Of a DNA stretch of 40,136 nucleotides, positions 1 through 7,227 are shown in pieces. The notes beneath the pieces were generated by a model. That model made no database searches. It was not told the DNA's origin and worked only from the letters and a program-made list of their open reading frames with translations. Source of the DNA: Thermococcus sp. (lineage in GTDB: Archaea > Methanobacteriota_B > Thermococci > Thermococcales > Thermococcaceae). The DNA lies in the NCBI GenBank assembly GCA_027023165.1, contig JALVWX010000098.1, forward strand, positions 1 to 40,136, read 5' to 3'. Numbering within the stretch: position 1 is the stretch's first letter; each line of letters begins with the position of its first letter. Both the position numbers and the translations under genes were made by a program.

Positions 1-1226
1 TCTTCAGTGAGCTCCTCTATTTTTATTCCCATTGAGCTCAGCTTAATCCTCGCCACCATCTCATCAATTTCCCTCGGGAGCACGTAGACCTTTGGCTCGA
101 GCTTATCGTGGTTGTCCTTGATGTACTCGGCGGCTTTCGCCTGAAGGGCAAAGCTCATATCCATTATCTCCGCCGGGTGGCCGTCTGCGGCCGCCAAATT
201 GACGAGCCTTCCATCCGCTAAGAGGTAGAGCCTCCTTCCGTCGGCAAGCTTGTACTCCCTGATGTTTGGTCTTGGCTCGCTTATCTCTACAGCCAGAGCT
301 TCAAGGTCCGGCTTCCAGATTTCAACGTCGAAGTGGCCGGCATTTGCTAGGATAACCCCGTCCTTCATTAGCTCGAAGTGCTCCCTCCTTATGCACTTGA
401 TGTTCCCTGTTGATGTGACGAAGATGTCTCCAATCTTTGAGGCCTCTTTCATATCCATGACGAGGAAGCCGTCCATTCTTGCCTCCAGGGCCCTAATCGG
501 GTCCACTTCAACGACTATCACCGTAGCACCTAGCCCGCGAGCGCGCATTGCTATTCCCCTTCCGCACCAGCCGTAGCCGACGACCACAACGTTTTTTCCA
601 GCAACCAGCAGGTTCGTCGTCCTTATTATGCCGTCCCAAGTTGACTGTCCAGTTCCGTAGCGGTTGTCGAAGAGGTATTTTGTGTAGCTGTCGTTGACCG
701 CTATTATCGGGAACCTGAGCACTCCGTCCTTCTCCATTGCGCGGAGCCTTATCACGCCGGTCGTTGTCTCTTCGCTTGCCCCCCAGATTTCGTCTATGAG
801 TTCTTGCCTCTCGCGGTGGACGGTGCTTATCATGTCCGCTCCGTCGTCGATGATTATGTTCGGCCTTATGTCTAACGCTTTATGCATGTTCTCGTAGTAT
901 TCCTCCCGGCTCTCCCCCCTTATAGCGTAGACCTTGACGCCGGCCTTTGCCAGGGCCGCAACGACATCGTCCTGCGTGCTCAGCGGGTTGCTTGCCGCCG
1001 CTGAAACCTCCGCACCGGCCGCTTTAAGCGTCAGGAGGAGAAACGCGGTCTTCATCTCGAGGTGGAGCGTCGTCGCTATTCTGATACCCTTGAAGGGCTT
1101 TCTCTTCTCGAAATCCTTCCGTATGCTTTGAAGAACCGGCATAAACCTAGATACCCAGTCAATTTTCTTTTCCCCGCTTGGGGCAAGGGAGATGTCCTTA
1201 ACGCAGTAGTCCTTCGTGCAGTCCAT
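1..1226 (-). CDS. ahcY: Adenosylhomocysteinase, C-terminus cut by window edge
   Basis: The enzyme splits S-adenosylhomocysteine into adenosine and homocysteine, keeping methyltransferases free of product inhibition. About 408 codons are visible and the last few C-terminal residues lie outside the window. The translation from ATG at 1226 gives MDCTKDYC, then the family's substrate region ([11 protein letters not shown], then a [14 protein letters not shown] block), a DNRYGTGQS stretch, and the NAD-binding Rossmann glycine motif [13 protein letters not shown], followed by an AGHFDVEI segment. All are typical of this family. The start is preceded by GCGGTGATGGT, a good archaeal ribosome binding site. 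A second ATG at 1231 is out of frame. The gene is divergent from the cyclase-family gene at 1279. Its presence fits the several SAM-dependent methyltransferases in this window (CheR, Pcm, the gene at 22800), though it is a universal housekeeping enzyme. Confidence 0.95.
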   Translation of the reverse strand, partial: MDCTKDYCVKDISLAPSGEKKIDWVSRFMPVLQSIRKDFEKRKPFKGIRIATTLHLEMKTAFLLLTLKAAGAEVSAAASNPLSTQDDVVAALAKAGVKVYAIRGESREEYYENMHKALDIRPNIIIDDGADMISTVHRERQELIDEIWGASEETTTGVIRLRAMEKDGVLRFPIIAVNDSYTKYLFDNRYGTGQSTWDGIIRTTNLLVAGKNVVVVGYGWCGRGIAMRARGLGATVIVVEVDPIRALEARMDGFLVMDMKEASKIGDIFVTSTGNIKCIRREHFELMKDGVILANAGHFDVEIWKPDLEALAVEISEPRPNIREYKLADGRRLYLLADGRLVNLAAADGHPAEIMDMSFALQAKAAEYIKDNHDKLEPKVYVLPREIDEMVARIKLSSMGIKIEELTE

Positions 1227-1278
1227 ACCATCACCGCAGGGTTTTTAATCTTGGAAGTTAAAAAGAATTGGTGTCCCT

Positions 1279-1848
1279 ATGATAATCGACCTCTCCCTTC
1301 CAATATCGGAGGAGACCCCCGTTTATCCCGACGATCCTCCGGTGAACGTGAGGCTCTGGGCGGTCATAGACAGGGACGGCTACTACATGAACGTTCTAAA
1401 GATGGGCGAGCACACCGGAACGCACGTCGATGCACCTGCCCACTTCATACCGGGTGGAAAGACGGTCGACGAGCTTCCTCTCGAGAAGTTCATCGGAGAA
1501 GGCCTCGTTCTTGACGTCCGCGGCGGCGAAGGAGAAATCAAGCTCGACGAGATTCCCGATTCCGGCTACTTCGACCGGATTGTTCTGTTCCTCACAGGTG
1601 GAAGGGAGCTCTCACCTGAGGTTGCGCTCTTCCTCGTTGCAGAGGGTGCAAAAGCCGTTGGTACGGATTCCATGAGCATCGGCGATGAGGCCGTTCACAG
1701 GATACTCCTGAGCGCTGAGGTACCGATCTTCGAGAACCTGACCAACCTTGAGGCTTTGCTTGGCAGGGGGTTTACCTTCATGGCATTCCCGCTGAAGATA
1801 GAGGGCGGCTCCGGAAGCCCGGTGAGGGCCGTTGCACTTTTGAGATAG
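1279..1848 (+). CDS. Cyclase-family metal hydrolase (kynurenine formamidase-like)
   Basis: A 189-residue protein of the putative cyclase / arylformamidase family. The family signature is clear: the N-terminus IIDLSLPISEETPVYP and, near residue 45, HTGTHVDAPAHF, which carries the conserved His and Asp ligands for the metal. The length is close to the usual 200 or so residues. The start at 1279 (ATG ATA ATC GAC) follows a GGTG element. An upstream T-rich TATA-like stretch near 1241-1250 lies in the short gap to the divergent ahcY. Family members hydrolyse amides or lactones; no kynurenine pathway gene is nearby, so the true substrate cannot be read from context. I regard the family as certain and the reaction as unknown. 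Confidence 0.85.
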   Translation: MIIDLSLPISEETPVYPDDPPVNVRLWAVIDRDGYYMNVLKMGEHTGTHVDAPAHFIPGGKTVDELPLEKFIGEGLVLDVRGGEGEIKLDEIPDSGYFDRIVLFLTGGRELSPEVALFLVAEGAKAVGTDSMSIGDEAVHRILLSAEVPIFENLTNLEALLGRGFTFMAFPLKIEGGSGSPVRAVALLR

Positions 1849-2032
1849 GCCTGGGCTTTAATCTTGTAGTTCCGCGTTCTTGTGTAGGTCTTACCCTTTT
1901 GGAGCATGTGGACTACTCCTTAAACGGGATTAAACGATAAAAAACCTCCGTTAACGATTGGGGACCAAAAATCATTTTTCAGGGTTTTTCTTTAAACAAT
2001 AAGCAACGTAAGCCGACGATTTCCTGAAAAAA

Positions 2033-2042
2033 GCTTAAATAG
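2033..2042 (+). promoter_or_regulatory. TATA box of the CWB2/coiled-coil gene
   Basis: GCTTAAATAG, preceded by a purine-rich GAAAAAA BRE-like stretch, sits about 33 bp before the ATG at 2075. It is the best TATA-like element upstream of that gene. The rest of the 1849-2074 gap holds no gene. One minus-oriented CCTACAC heptamer occurs at 1882-1888, too far away to be assigned. Confidence 0.5.
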
Positions 2043-2074
2043 AGCTTTTTTGTATCCAATAATGGTGATGAGCC

Positions 2075-3232
2075 ATGATGGGTAAGAAACTGGTTGCAGT
2101 CCTGTTCGGACTGCTGATGATTGGAATGGCATTCAGTGCCGGCAGTGCCTTCGCGGGAGAGACCGTTACAGTGATACTCGTCAGCGACAACGCTGCGGAC
2201 AAGGCCATGGCCCAGTATTTAGCTAACCTGACGGGTGCCATAGTGGTTACAACGACATGGGGAGTCTACAACCCCAACGTTACTGCCGAGATACTGAGCT
2301 ACGCTCCCGACCAGGTCATAATAATAGGTGGTTCAGATGCCGTTGTTGACGAATACGTTACAGACCTTGAGGAATACAACATAACGGTCTACCGCTGGTG
2401 GGGGGCCAACAGGTACGAGACTGACTTGGCTGTTATAGGCAACGCCAGCAAGCTCTTTGGAATCAAGTTCAACGCCAGTGTTGTCGTTGCTGGAAATGAC
2501 AGCCTCGCAATCCAGACTGCCCTTAAGCTGGCCGTTGAAAACCGCGCCATGATAATCTACGTTAACCAGTCCACCAACGTTAGCAAGCTCATGGAGAGGT
2601 TCCAGGTCAGGGAGATGGTGATGGTCCAGAGCAAGGCCTCAGAGAAGGTCATGGAGAAAGTTGAGAAAGAGCTTCAGAAGTGCAACTGCAGGGCAGAGCG
2701 GGTTCAGGCCAACGTTACCAAGGAGCAGGTCGAGCAGATAATGGAGCAGGTTCGCGAGAGGCTAATGGCCGTTGAGGAAATCGCCAACATTACCAACTCA
2801 ACACAGATGATGGAGCAGGTCAGGGAGATGCTCCAGCTCATGGAGAAAGTTAACCAGAGCCTTCAGGCTGGAAACGTCAGCGAGGCCTACGTTCTGGCCC
2901 TTCAGCTCCAGGCAAGGAGCGAATTCGCCCTGAAGAACGCTCACATGGATTTCAAGATGGCAGTAAAGAGCAGGGAAAAGTTCGCCCTGGAGATGGATCT
3001 CGAAAAACTGGAGGCCCAAGTGGAGGTCCTCGAGAAGGCGGGAGTTAACGTTAGCACCGTTAAAACAATCCTGGACAAGGCTGAGGAGGCAATAAAGGCC
3101 GGAAACTACAGCGTTGCAAAGGTGCTCATTAAAGAGGCCAAGAAAGCCCTTCACGAGCTCTACCGCGAGAAAAAGTCAGTGGATTCAATGCCGGGGACGG
3201 GAGGACACGATGAAAAACGCGGAAAGCACTGA
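2075..3232 (+). CDS. Secreted protein with cell-wall-binding-2-like domain and coiled coil
   Basis: A 385-residue exported protein. Residues 1-27 form a signal peptide (basic MMGKK, a hydrophobic core, then SAFAG). Residues about 30-170 resemble the CWB2 cell-wall-binding repeat: the QVIIIGGSDAVV block followed by the YRWWGANRYETDLAV block is the classic repeat signature. Residues about 185-370 are long charged helices predicted to form a coiled coil (VEQIMEQVRERL, then LEKLEAQVEVLEKAG). Many N-x-S/T sequons occur, as expected for an archaeal surface glycoprotein. One CNC cysteine pair lies near residue 208. The start is preceded by GGTGATG at 2064-2070. The gene ends one base before the convergent rnp4. 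I infer an S-layer-associated protein; the partner is unknown. Confidence 0.75.
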   Translation: MMGKKLVAVLFGLLMIGMAFSAGSAFAGETVTVILVSDNAADKAMAQYLANLTGAIVVTTTWGVYNPNVTAEILSYAPDQVIIIGGSDAVVDEYVTDLEEYNITVYRWWGANRYETDLAVIGNASKLFGIKFNASVVVAGNDSLAIQTALKLAVENRAMIIYVNQSTNVSKLMERFQVREMVMVQSKASEKVMEKVEKELQKCNCRAERVQANVTKEQVEQIMEQVRERLMAVEEIANITNSTQMMEQVREMLQLMEKVNQSLQAGNVSEAYVLALQLQARSEFALKNAHMDFKMAVKSREKFALEMDLEKLEAQVEVLEKAGVNVSTVKTILDKAEEAIKAGNYSVAKVLIKEAKKALHELYREKKSVDSMPGTGGHDEKRGKH

Positions 3233-3592
3233 TTAGCTTTCCTTCCTCTTTGCCTTTTTCTCTCTGAGGTATGGATACCGCATTATGTGGCCACAGTTAA
3301 GGCATTTAACCACCACATGGGGATAGGGTCTGCTTCTCAGCCTGACCTGTGCGTTCTTCCCCGGGACGAGAAAGGAGTGGCATCTTTTACAGTAACGGCG
3401 CTTCCACTTCCTTGGAAGCCTTATCTTTGCCTTCTGTTGCACTGCCAGTGCTATCTCAACGTAGCGATTTGCCAGGCTCTCGTCGTAGGGAAAAACTCTC
3501 TCGGCGAGGGTGAACAGCGTCTCCACCCTCTCCCTCGCTATCCTCTTTTTCTCCCTCTGCTCCTTCTTCCTGATGAATCTCTTCTTCGACAT
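3233..3592 (-). CDS. rnp4: Ribonuclease P protein component 4 (Rpp21/Rpr2)
   Basis: This 119-residue subunit of archaeal RNase P, homologous to eukaryotic Rpp21, pairs with Rpp29 and helps the catalytic RNA cleave the 5' leaders of pre-tRNA. The N-terminal half is a highly basic helical region (MSKKRFIRKKEQREKK). The C-terminal half is a zinc ribbon with two CxxC pairs, YCKRCHSF and CLNCGHI, about 30 residues apart, plus a basic tail. The length matches the family. The start ATG at 3592 lies one base after the stop of the 504-residue gene upstream, with GGTGGT overlapping that stop. The two are therefore almost certainly co-transcribed and possibly coupled in translation. Confidence 0.95.
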   Translation of the reverse strand: MSKKRFIRKKEQREKKRIARERVETLFTLAERVFPYDESLANRYVEIALAVQQKAKIRLPRKWKRRYCKRCHSFLVPGKNAQVRLRSRPYPHVVVKCLNCGHIMRYPYLREKKAKRKES

Positions 3593-3593
3593 T

Positions 3594-5108
3594 TTACCAC
3601 CCTATTATCTTCAGCCTTCCCGGGAACGGTTCGTAGACGTAGCCGGTTGCTATGAACTTCTCCACGACCTCGAAAGCGCTCCTCTCGGAGAAGCCCTCCT
3701 TCAAAAGCTCGCGGATGAAAGCTTCCTTCGACACCTCCCCGGAGCGGCTTATCGATGCGAGGTCGTTGAGAACCTCCAAGGCCCTCCTCGCTTTGAGGCT
3801 ACCCGGTATGTACATCCTGTACTCCTTTAAAAGCCTCATCATCTCCTTTGGGTGGTCCCTGAGAACCACCATCCACTCGTTCACGAGGGTGTCGTTTATC
3901 TGCCTGACCTCCCTGGCGGCTCTTTTGGTCGCCCTACCCTTAAAGCGCACTATCGAGCCGAAGAGCCTCCTTCCGAGTTCCGCGCGGAGCTTCACGTTCA
4001 TCGGGCCGCTGGGGGCTGTCAGAGCACGGAACTCCTCACCGTAGTCGTTTCTGCTCTCGCGGAGCCACCGCAGAAACTCTTCCTCCATGGGCTTCGTTCT
4101 CCTTCCATCCAGGGCTGAGTACATGTCCCTGCTTATGAAAATCGTCACCAAGAGGTTCGGGATGAGCTGGAAGAACTCCCTCCGCGCTTCGAAGTACGGC
4201 CTTTCCTCGGAGGAAACGAGAACAAATGGTGTTTCCGCCAGTCTCGCCATCCTGTCAAGGGGGCTCGCCTCGACGTTCTTCGGGAGGAACCCTATCGCCC
4301 TTTTCGCGTTTAGGGCCTTGAGCGCCCACTTGGCCGGGCTTACGAGTCCCCTTTTGGTTGGCGGGGTGTAGTAGCGGATGTCGCTCCCGTTGGGGTCTGA
4401 AAAGCGGAAGTCAAGCCCCAAGAGCGGGTCGTCCGCCTCGATGAGCTTCTCCCTCCTGAGCTGAACCTCTCTTGGCAGGGCGGAGTGGATGCTTTTGAGA
4501 ACGTTCCAGAGGGCTAAAACCTCTGACTCGTCCCTGTAGCGCAGGGCAAGAAACTCGAAGCCCTCCCCCCAGCTCTCCCCCGGTATGTAGGGAACGCCGT
4601 GAAGCGAATAGAGGAGGACGTTCCTCATCTCGTCGCGGAGGTAAACGCTTCCCTCGAACAGATCCCTTACCTCTCCCCTGCTCAGGGCGAACTCGCGGTA
4701 GTCCTTCCAGTAATCGGAATAGTCAAGCCCCTCGATGGAACGCGCCCTTATCATCCGAAGGTTGCCTAGGGGGTAGGCGTCGATTATTCCGCTGACCGAG
4801 ACGTAGCTCCCCGGCTTTACCCTCCCCGTGAAGGATGTTTTATCGTCGATTCTAACGACGGCGTAGGTTCTGAACTCTCCCTTGGGGAGGGCCGCCAGTT
4901 CCGACGGCGGAAGCGGTGAGAGGAGCAGGTAGAGGGCATCCCCCGGTGCGTTGGGGGCTTTTCTTCCGGTTATGAATCCCCTCAGCTCCGCTTCTTCGCC
5001 AATTTTGGTGCTCTGGAGCTTTCTCTGGAACTCCCTAAGCCTTCTCCCCGGGCTGAGGGACTCCCTTCCTCTGTCCATCCTTATGAGTTCCAGCAGTTCT
5101 TCCTCCAT
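3594..5108 (-). CDS. Uncharacterised protein with possible OB-fold N-terminus and winged-helix C-terminus
   Basis: A 504-residue soluble, charged protein that I do not recognise. Residues about 30-125 alternate beta strands with the feel of an OB fold (EEAELRGFITGRK, then GSYVSVSGIIDAYP). This is an impression, not a match. The middle contains RYYTPPTKRGLVSPAKWALKAL and a segment VSSEERPYFEARREF. The last 70 residues (SRSGEVSKEAFIRELL, then AFEVVEKFIATGYVYEP) look like a winged helix. That pairing is seen in nucleic-acid-binding proteins such as MCM, but no Walker motif is present. The ATG at 5108 follows AGGTGTTTCG. The gene shares a symmetric TATA box with the divergent 5S rRNA and lies directly upstream of rnp4, so a role around RNA processing or information flow is plausible but unproven. 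Confidence 0.8.
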   Translation of the reverse strand: MEEELLELIRMDRGRESLSPGRRLREFQRKLQSTKIGEEAELRGFITGRKAPNAPGDALYLLLSPLPPSELAALPKGEFRTYAVVRIDDKTSFTGRVKPGSYVSVSGIIDAYPLGNLRMIRARSIEGLDYSDYWKDYREFALSRGEVRDLFEGSVYLRDEMRNVLLYSLHGVPYIPGESWGEGFEFLALRYRDESEVLALWNVLKSIHSALPREVQLRREKLIEADDPLLGLDFRFSDPNGSDIRYYTPPTKRGLVSPAKWALKALNAKRAIGFLPKNVEASPLDRMARLAETPFVLVSSEERPYFEARREFFQLIPNLLVTIFISRDMYSALDGRRTKPMEEEFLRWLRESRNDYGEEFRALTAPSGPMNVKLRAELGRRLFGSIVRFKGRATKRAAREVRQINDTLVNEWMVVLRDHPKEMMRLLKEYRMYIPGSLKARRALEVLNDLASISRSGEVSKEAFIRELLKEGFSERSAFEVVEKFIATGYVYEPFPGRLKIIGW

Positions 5109-5130
5109 CGAAACACCTAGGGACCGTAAG

Positions 5131-5139
5131 ATTTATAAA
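5131..5139. promoter_or_regulatory. Symmetric TATA box between 5S rRNA and the 504-residue gene
   Basis: ATTTATAAA reads nearly the same on both strands. On the plus strand it lies about 25 bp upstream of the 5S rRNA start at 5164, the normal archaeal TATA-to-start distance. On the minus strand it lies about 22 bp before the ATG at 5108. No other good TATA is present in the 55-bp gap, so one TATA box probably serves both directions. Confidence 0.65.
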
Positions 5140-5163
5140 CCCTCCGCGGCAGGTATGTATCGG

Positions 5164-5288
5164 TACGGCGGTCATAGCGGCGGGGTTACACCCGGTCTCG
5201 TTTCGACCCCGGAAGTTAAGCCCGCCTGCGTTTCCGGTGGTACTGCCCTCCGGGAGGGGGTGGGAAGCCGGAAACGCCGCCGGCCGCT
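5164..5288 (+). rRNA. rrf: 5S ribosomal RNA
   Basis: About 125 nt with the archaeal 5S sequence and fold. The 5' end TACGGCGGTCATAGCGG pairs with the 3' end CGCCGCCGGCC to form helix I. The conserved CCCGGAAGTTAAGCC loop follows, and GTACTGCCCTCCGGGAGGG forms the helix IV/V arm. It stands alone, away from 16S and 23S, as is usual in Thermococcales. The TATA box at 5131-5139 fits its start. A T-run at 5345-5350 downstream could end the transcript, or processing could occur earlier. The ends are accurate to a few bases. Confidence 0.93.
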
Positions 5289-5311
5289 ATCTACCCCTTC
5301 TGGAGTAATCA

Positions 5312-5333
5312 CCTACACAAAACCTATTTAAAT
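5312..5333 (+). promoter_or_regulatory. Archaellum-type CCTACAC motif with TATA box
   Basis: CCTACAC at 5312-5318 is followed seven bases later by the TATA-like TATTTAAAT at 5325-5333, about 32 bp before the ATG at 5365. The extended string CACCTACACAA also occurs at the centre of the triple motifs in front of the fla and che operons. Only one copy is present here. This is the main reason to place the downstream coiled-coil gene in the motility regulon. Confidence 0.6.
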
Positions 5334-5364
5334 TTCTCTGCCGACTTTTTAACGGTTGGTGGTT

Positions 5365-6447
5365 ATGCTCAAAAAGTCAAAGAAGCAGGGACTTAGCTGG
5401 GATTACCTCCGGGATAGGCATTCTTCTGCCATAGACGAGCTTAAGACCCTTCGCGACTGGGACAGCGTTAAGTCCGCCATTCCGGAGTCAGAGCACCTTG
5501 GTGATTATTCCATCCTTGCCCTCGAGGCCGTCGCGGCAGCGATCCGCGAACTTCGACTTGACCGCAACATGCTGGCCGAGAGAATAGAGGTTCTCAGCAG
5601 GAAATTCGAGGACCTCAGCACTACACACAAGAACGATATCACGTCGCTTGAAAAGCGCATCAAGGAGCTTGAGGACCATATCTCCGAGATAGAGCAGCGA
5701 ACCCTCTTTCTGGACAGCGTTGAAATGCTCATCCCCAGGATAAGCGAGATAGAGGAGCGCTTTGAGAGTCTGCCCACCGAGATAACGAGGCGGATGGAGG
5801 AGCGCTACGGCAGGAGGATCGACGAGTACCTTCAGAAGGAGCTTGAGGGCCGCCTTAAGGAATTTGAGGAGAAGCTCAAGAAGGATATCTTCGGGGTCAG
5901 CGTCAACCTCGCCGAAACGCTCCTCAGCATACAGCGGCACTATGAGGAACTTGTTGAGGAGAACGCCCGACTGCGCTCTGCCGCCGCCGAGAGGGACGAA
6001 CTGAGAAAGGCCCTCGTTGAGAAGGAGAGGGAGATGGAGGAGCTTAAGTCCAAGCTGGCCGCGCTTGAGGAGATGTCGAAGCGCGTTGATGCCCTCAGCA
6101 AGAGGCTCTCCGAGTATGAGGCCAGGGCCTCACAGCTTGCACTCGTCAGGAAGCACCTGACTGCGATAACCGGTAAGAAGGATCTCAACGAGGCCCTGAA
6201 GGTCCTGAGGACGCAGTTTGTTCCAAAATCCGAGCTTGAGAGCACCCTCAGTGAGGTTAAGGGAATGCTGGCTCAGATGGATGAAGTACGCAGGGAGAAC
6301 GAGAGGCTCAGGGTGGAAAACGAGAAGCTCAAAGAAGCCCTCAGGACTCTCCTTCAGGAGAGACTTGAAGCGGGGAAGTCTGGAGAACGCGGGACCGAAG
6401 GGGGAGGAGAATCAGGAACCCCTCTCGAGGATGGTCAGTCGGGTTAG
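5365..6447 (+). CDS. Long coiled-coil protein, candidate motility-regulon member
   Basis: A 360-residue, mostly helical, soluble protein. I recognise no family. Residues 1-60 are a distinct head (GLSWDYLRDRHSSAIDELKT). Residues about 75-310 are heptad-like, Glu/Lys/Leu-rich coiled coil (IKELEDHISEIEQRT, then RENERLRVENEKLKEAL). The last 20 residues are Gly/Glu-rich and disordered. Several in-frame starts exist (TTG 5356, GTG 5359, ATG 5365). I chose the ATG because the TATA box at 5325-5333 places transcription start close to it. No signal peptide or membrane segment is visible. Its promoter carries the CCTACAC motif of the fla and che operons. The 3' end overlaps the convergent HEAT-repeat gene by 36 bp. 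A cytoplasmic scaffold for the chemosensory or archaellum machinery is an inference from promoter and position only. Confidence 0.8.
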   Translation: MLKKSKKQGLSWDYLRDRHSSAIDELKTLRDWDSVKSAIPESEHLGDYSILALEAVAAAIRELRLDRNMLAERIEVLSRKFEDLSTTHKNDITSLEKRIKELEDHISEIEQRTLFLDSVEMLIPRISEIEERFESLPTEITRRMEERYGRRIDEYLQKELEGRLKEFEEKLKKDIFGVSVNLAETLLSIQRHYEELVEENARLRSAAAERDELRKALVEKEREMEELKSKLAALEEMSKRVDALSKRLSEYEARASQLALVRKHLTAITGKKDLNEALKVLRTQFVPKSELESTLSEVKGMLAQMDEVRRENERLRVENEKLKEALRTLLQERLEAGKSGERGTEGGGESGTPLEDGQSG

Positions 6448-7158
6448 TCCCTCCTCGATTTTCTTCCTTACGAGGTCGCTTCTCTCGTCCATCTCCTCGA
6501 GCTTTGACCGTATAATCTTCCTGAGCTTGGGATTCAGCTCGGCTATGTGTACCAGGGTCTCCACGGCGCTCGCCCGGACTATCTCGTCCCTATCGTGGAG
6601 CAGGGCGAAGAGCTTTGGAAGGAACGGCGTCACGTACCTCAGCCCGTTCTCACCAAGGGCCGAGATGAAGTTCAGGGCAGTAAGCTTGTCCGTGCTGTCC
6701 TTTGAGACGAGCATGTAACCGATGTCCCTGAAAACGTTTCCCAGAAGGGACGGTTTGACCCTTATTATCTCCTCGAGGACGTAGGCCATGTTGACCTTTA
6801 TCTTCGGGTCTCCAACGCGGTAGTTGGCGAAGACCGCGGGAACGACCTTTGAAACCTTTTGGGGGTCGACTTTCGCCATGACGCCGAAGGCCCTCGCTAT
6901 CTCCTGGGTTAACGGAACCGCCTCGCTCTTCCTCAGCATGACCATGAGTTTTGTTATCAGCGACTCATGGAGTTCTGGGACTTCCCTCAGGGCCTCGATA
7001 ACGACTCGGAGGGCGTTCTTCTGCACGGTCCACAGGTCGTCGTCAAGGTACTTCAGTACCTCCTTGAGGAACTCCCTGTCCATCGTTGCCTTCACTATGA
7101 GTTCGTCCATGTGCTCCCCCGTTGCAAGGGCCTCCCTGACGTCGAGTTCCTCTTTCAT
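6412..7158 (-). CDS. HEAT-repeat protein
   Basis: A 248-residue protein made of about six alpha-helical HEAT-like repeats of 35-40 residues. Examples are LDDDLWTVQKNALRVVIEAL (near 38), DPKIKVNMAYVLEEIIRVKP (near 125), STDKLTALNFISALGENG (near 155) and RDEIVRASAVETLVHIAELNP (near 190, first twenty residues of the repeat). Such proteins are protein-binding scaffolds. From established work on Halobacterium salinarum, a HEAT-repeat protein (OE2401F) works with CheF proteins to connect CheY to the archaellum. The cheF gene here is 1.4 kb away on the same strand, with one opposite-strand gene between. Functional equivalence is an inference. The start ATG at 7158 follows GGTGG. The gene shares a symmetric TATA box with the divergent beta-propeller gene, and its 3' end overlaps the coiled-coil gene tail to tail. 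Confidence 0.85.
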   Translation of the reverse strand: MKEELDVREALATGEHMDELIVKATMDREFLKEVLKYLDDDLWTVQKNALRVVIEALREVPELHESLITKLMVMLRKSEAVPLTQEIARAFGVMAKVDPQKVSKVVPAVFANYRVGDPKIKVNMAYVLEEIIRVKPSLLGNVFRDIGYMLVSKDSTDKLTALNFISALGENGLRYVTPFLPKLFALLHDRDEIVRASAVETLVHIAELNPKLRKIIRSKLEEMDERSDLVRKKIEEGLTRLTILERGS

Positions 7159-7186
7159 CGAACCACCGGTTTAATTACCGCAAAGG

Positions 7187-7196
7187 TTTATATAAG
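7187..7196. promoter_or_regulatory. Shared TATA box between the HEAT-repeat and beta-propeller genes
   Basis: TTTATATAAG is nearly palindromic. Plus-strand transcription would start near 7217, just before the ribosome binding site GGGGGA and the ATG at 7228. Minus-strand transcription would start near 7163, giving an almost leaderless message for the ATG at 7158. No motility-type CCTACAC motif is present in this 69-bp gap. Confidence 0.6.
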
Positions 7197-7227
7197 CTTT
7201 TCACTTAAGCGCATTGGGGGATAGACG

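Noticed and set aside
1882..1888. A minus-oriented CCTACAC heptamer between the cyclase and CWB2 genes.
   Set aside because: It stands alone, points away from the nearest downstream gene, and lies about 150 bp from that gene's TATA box. Chance occurrence is likely.
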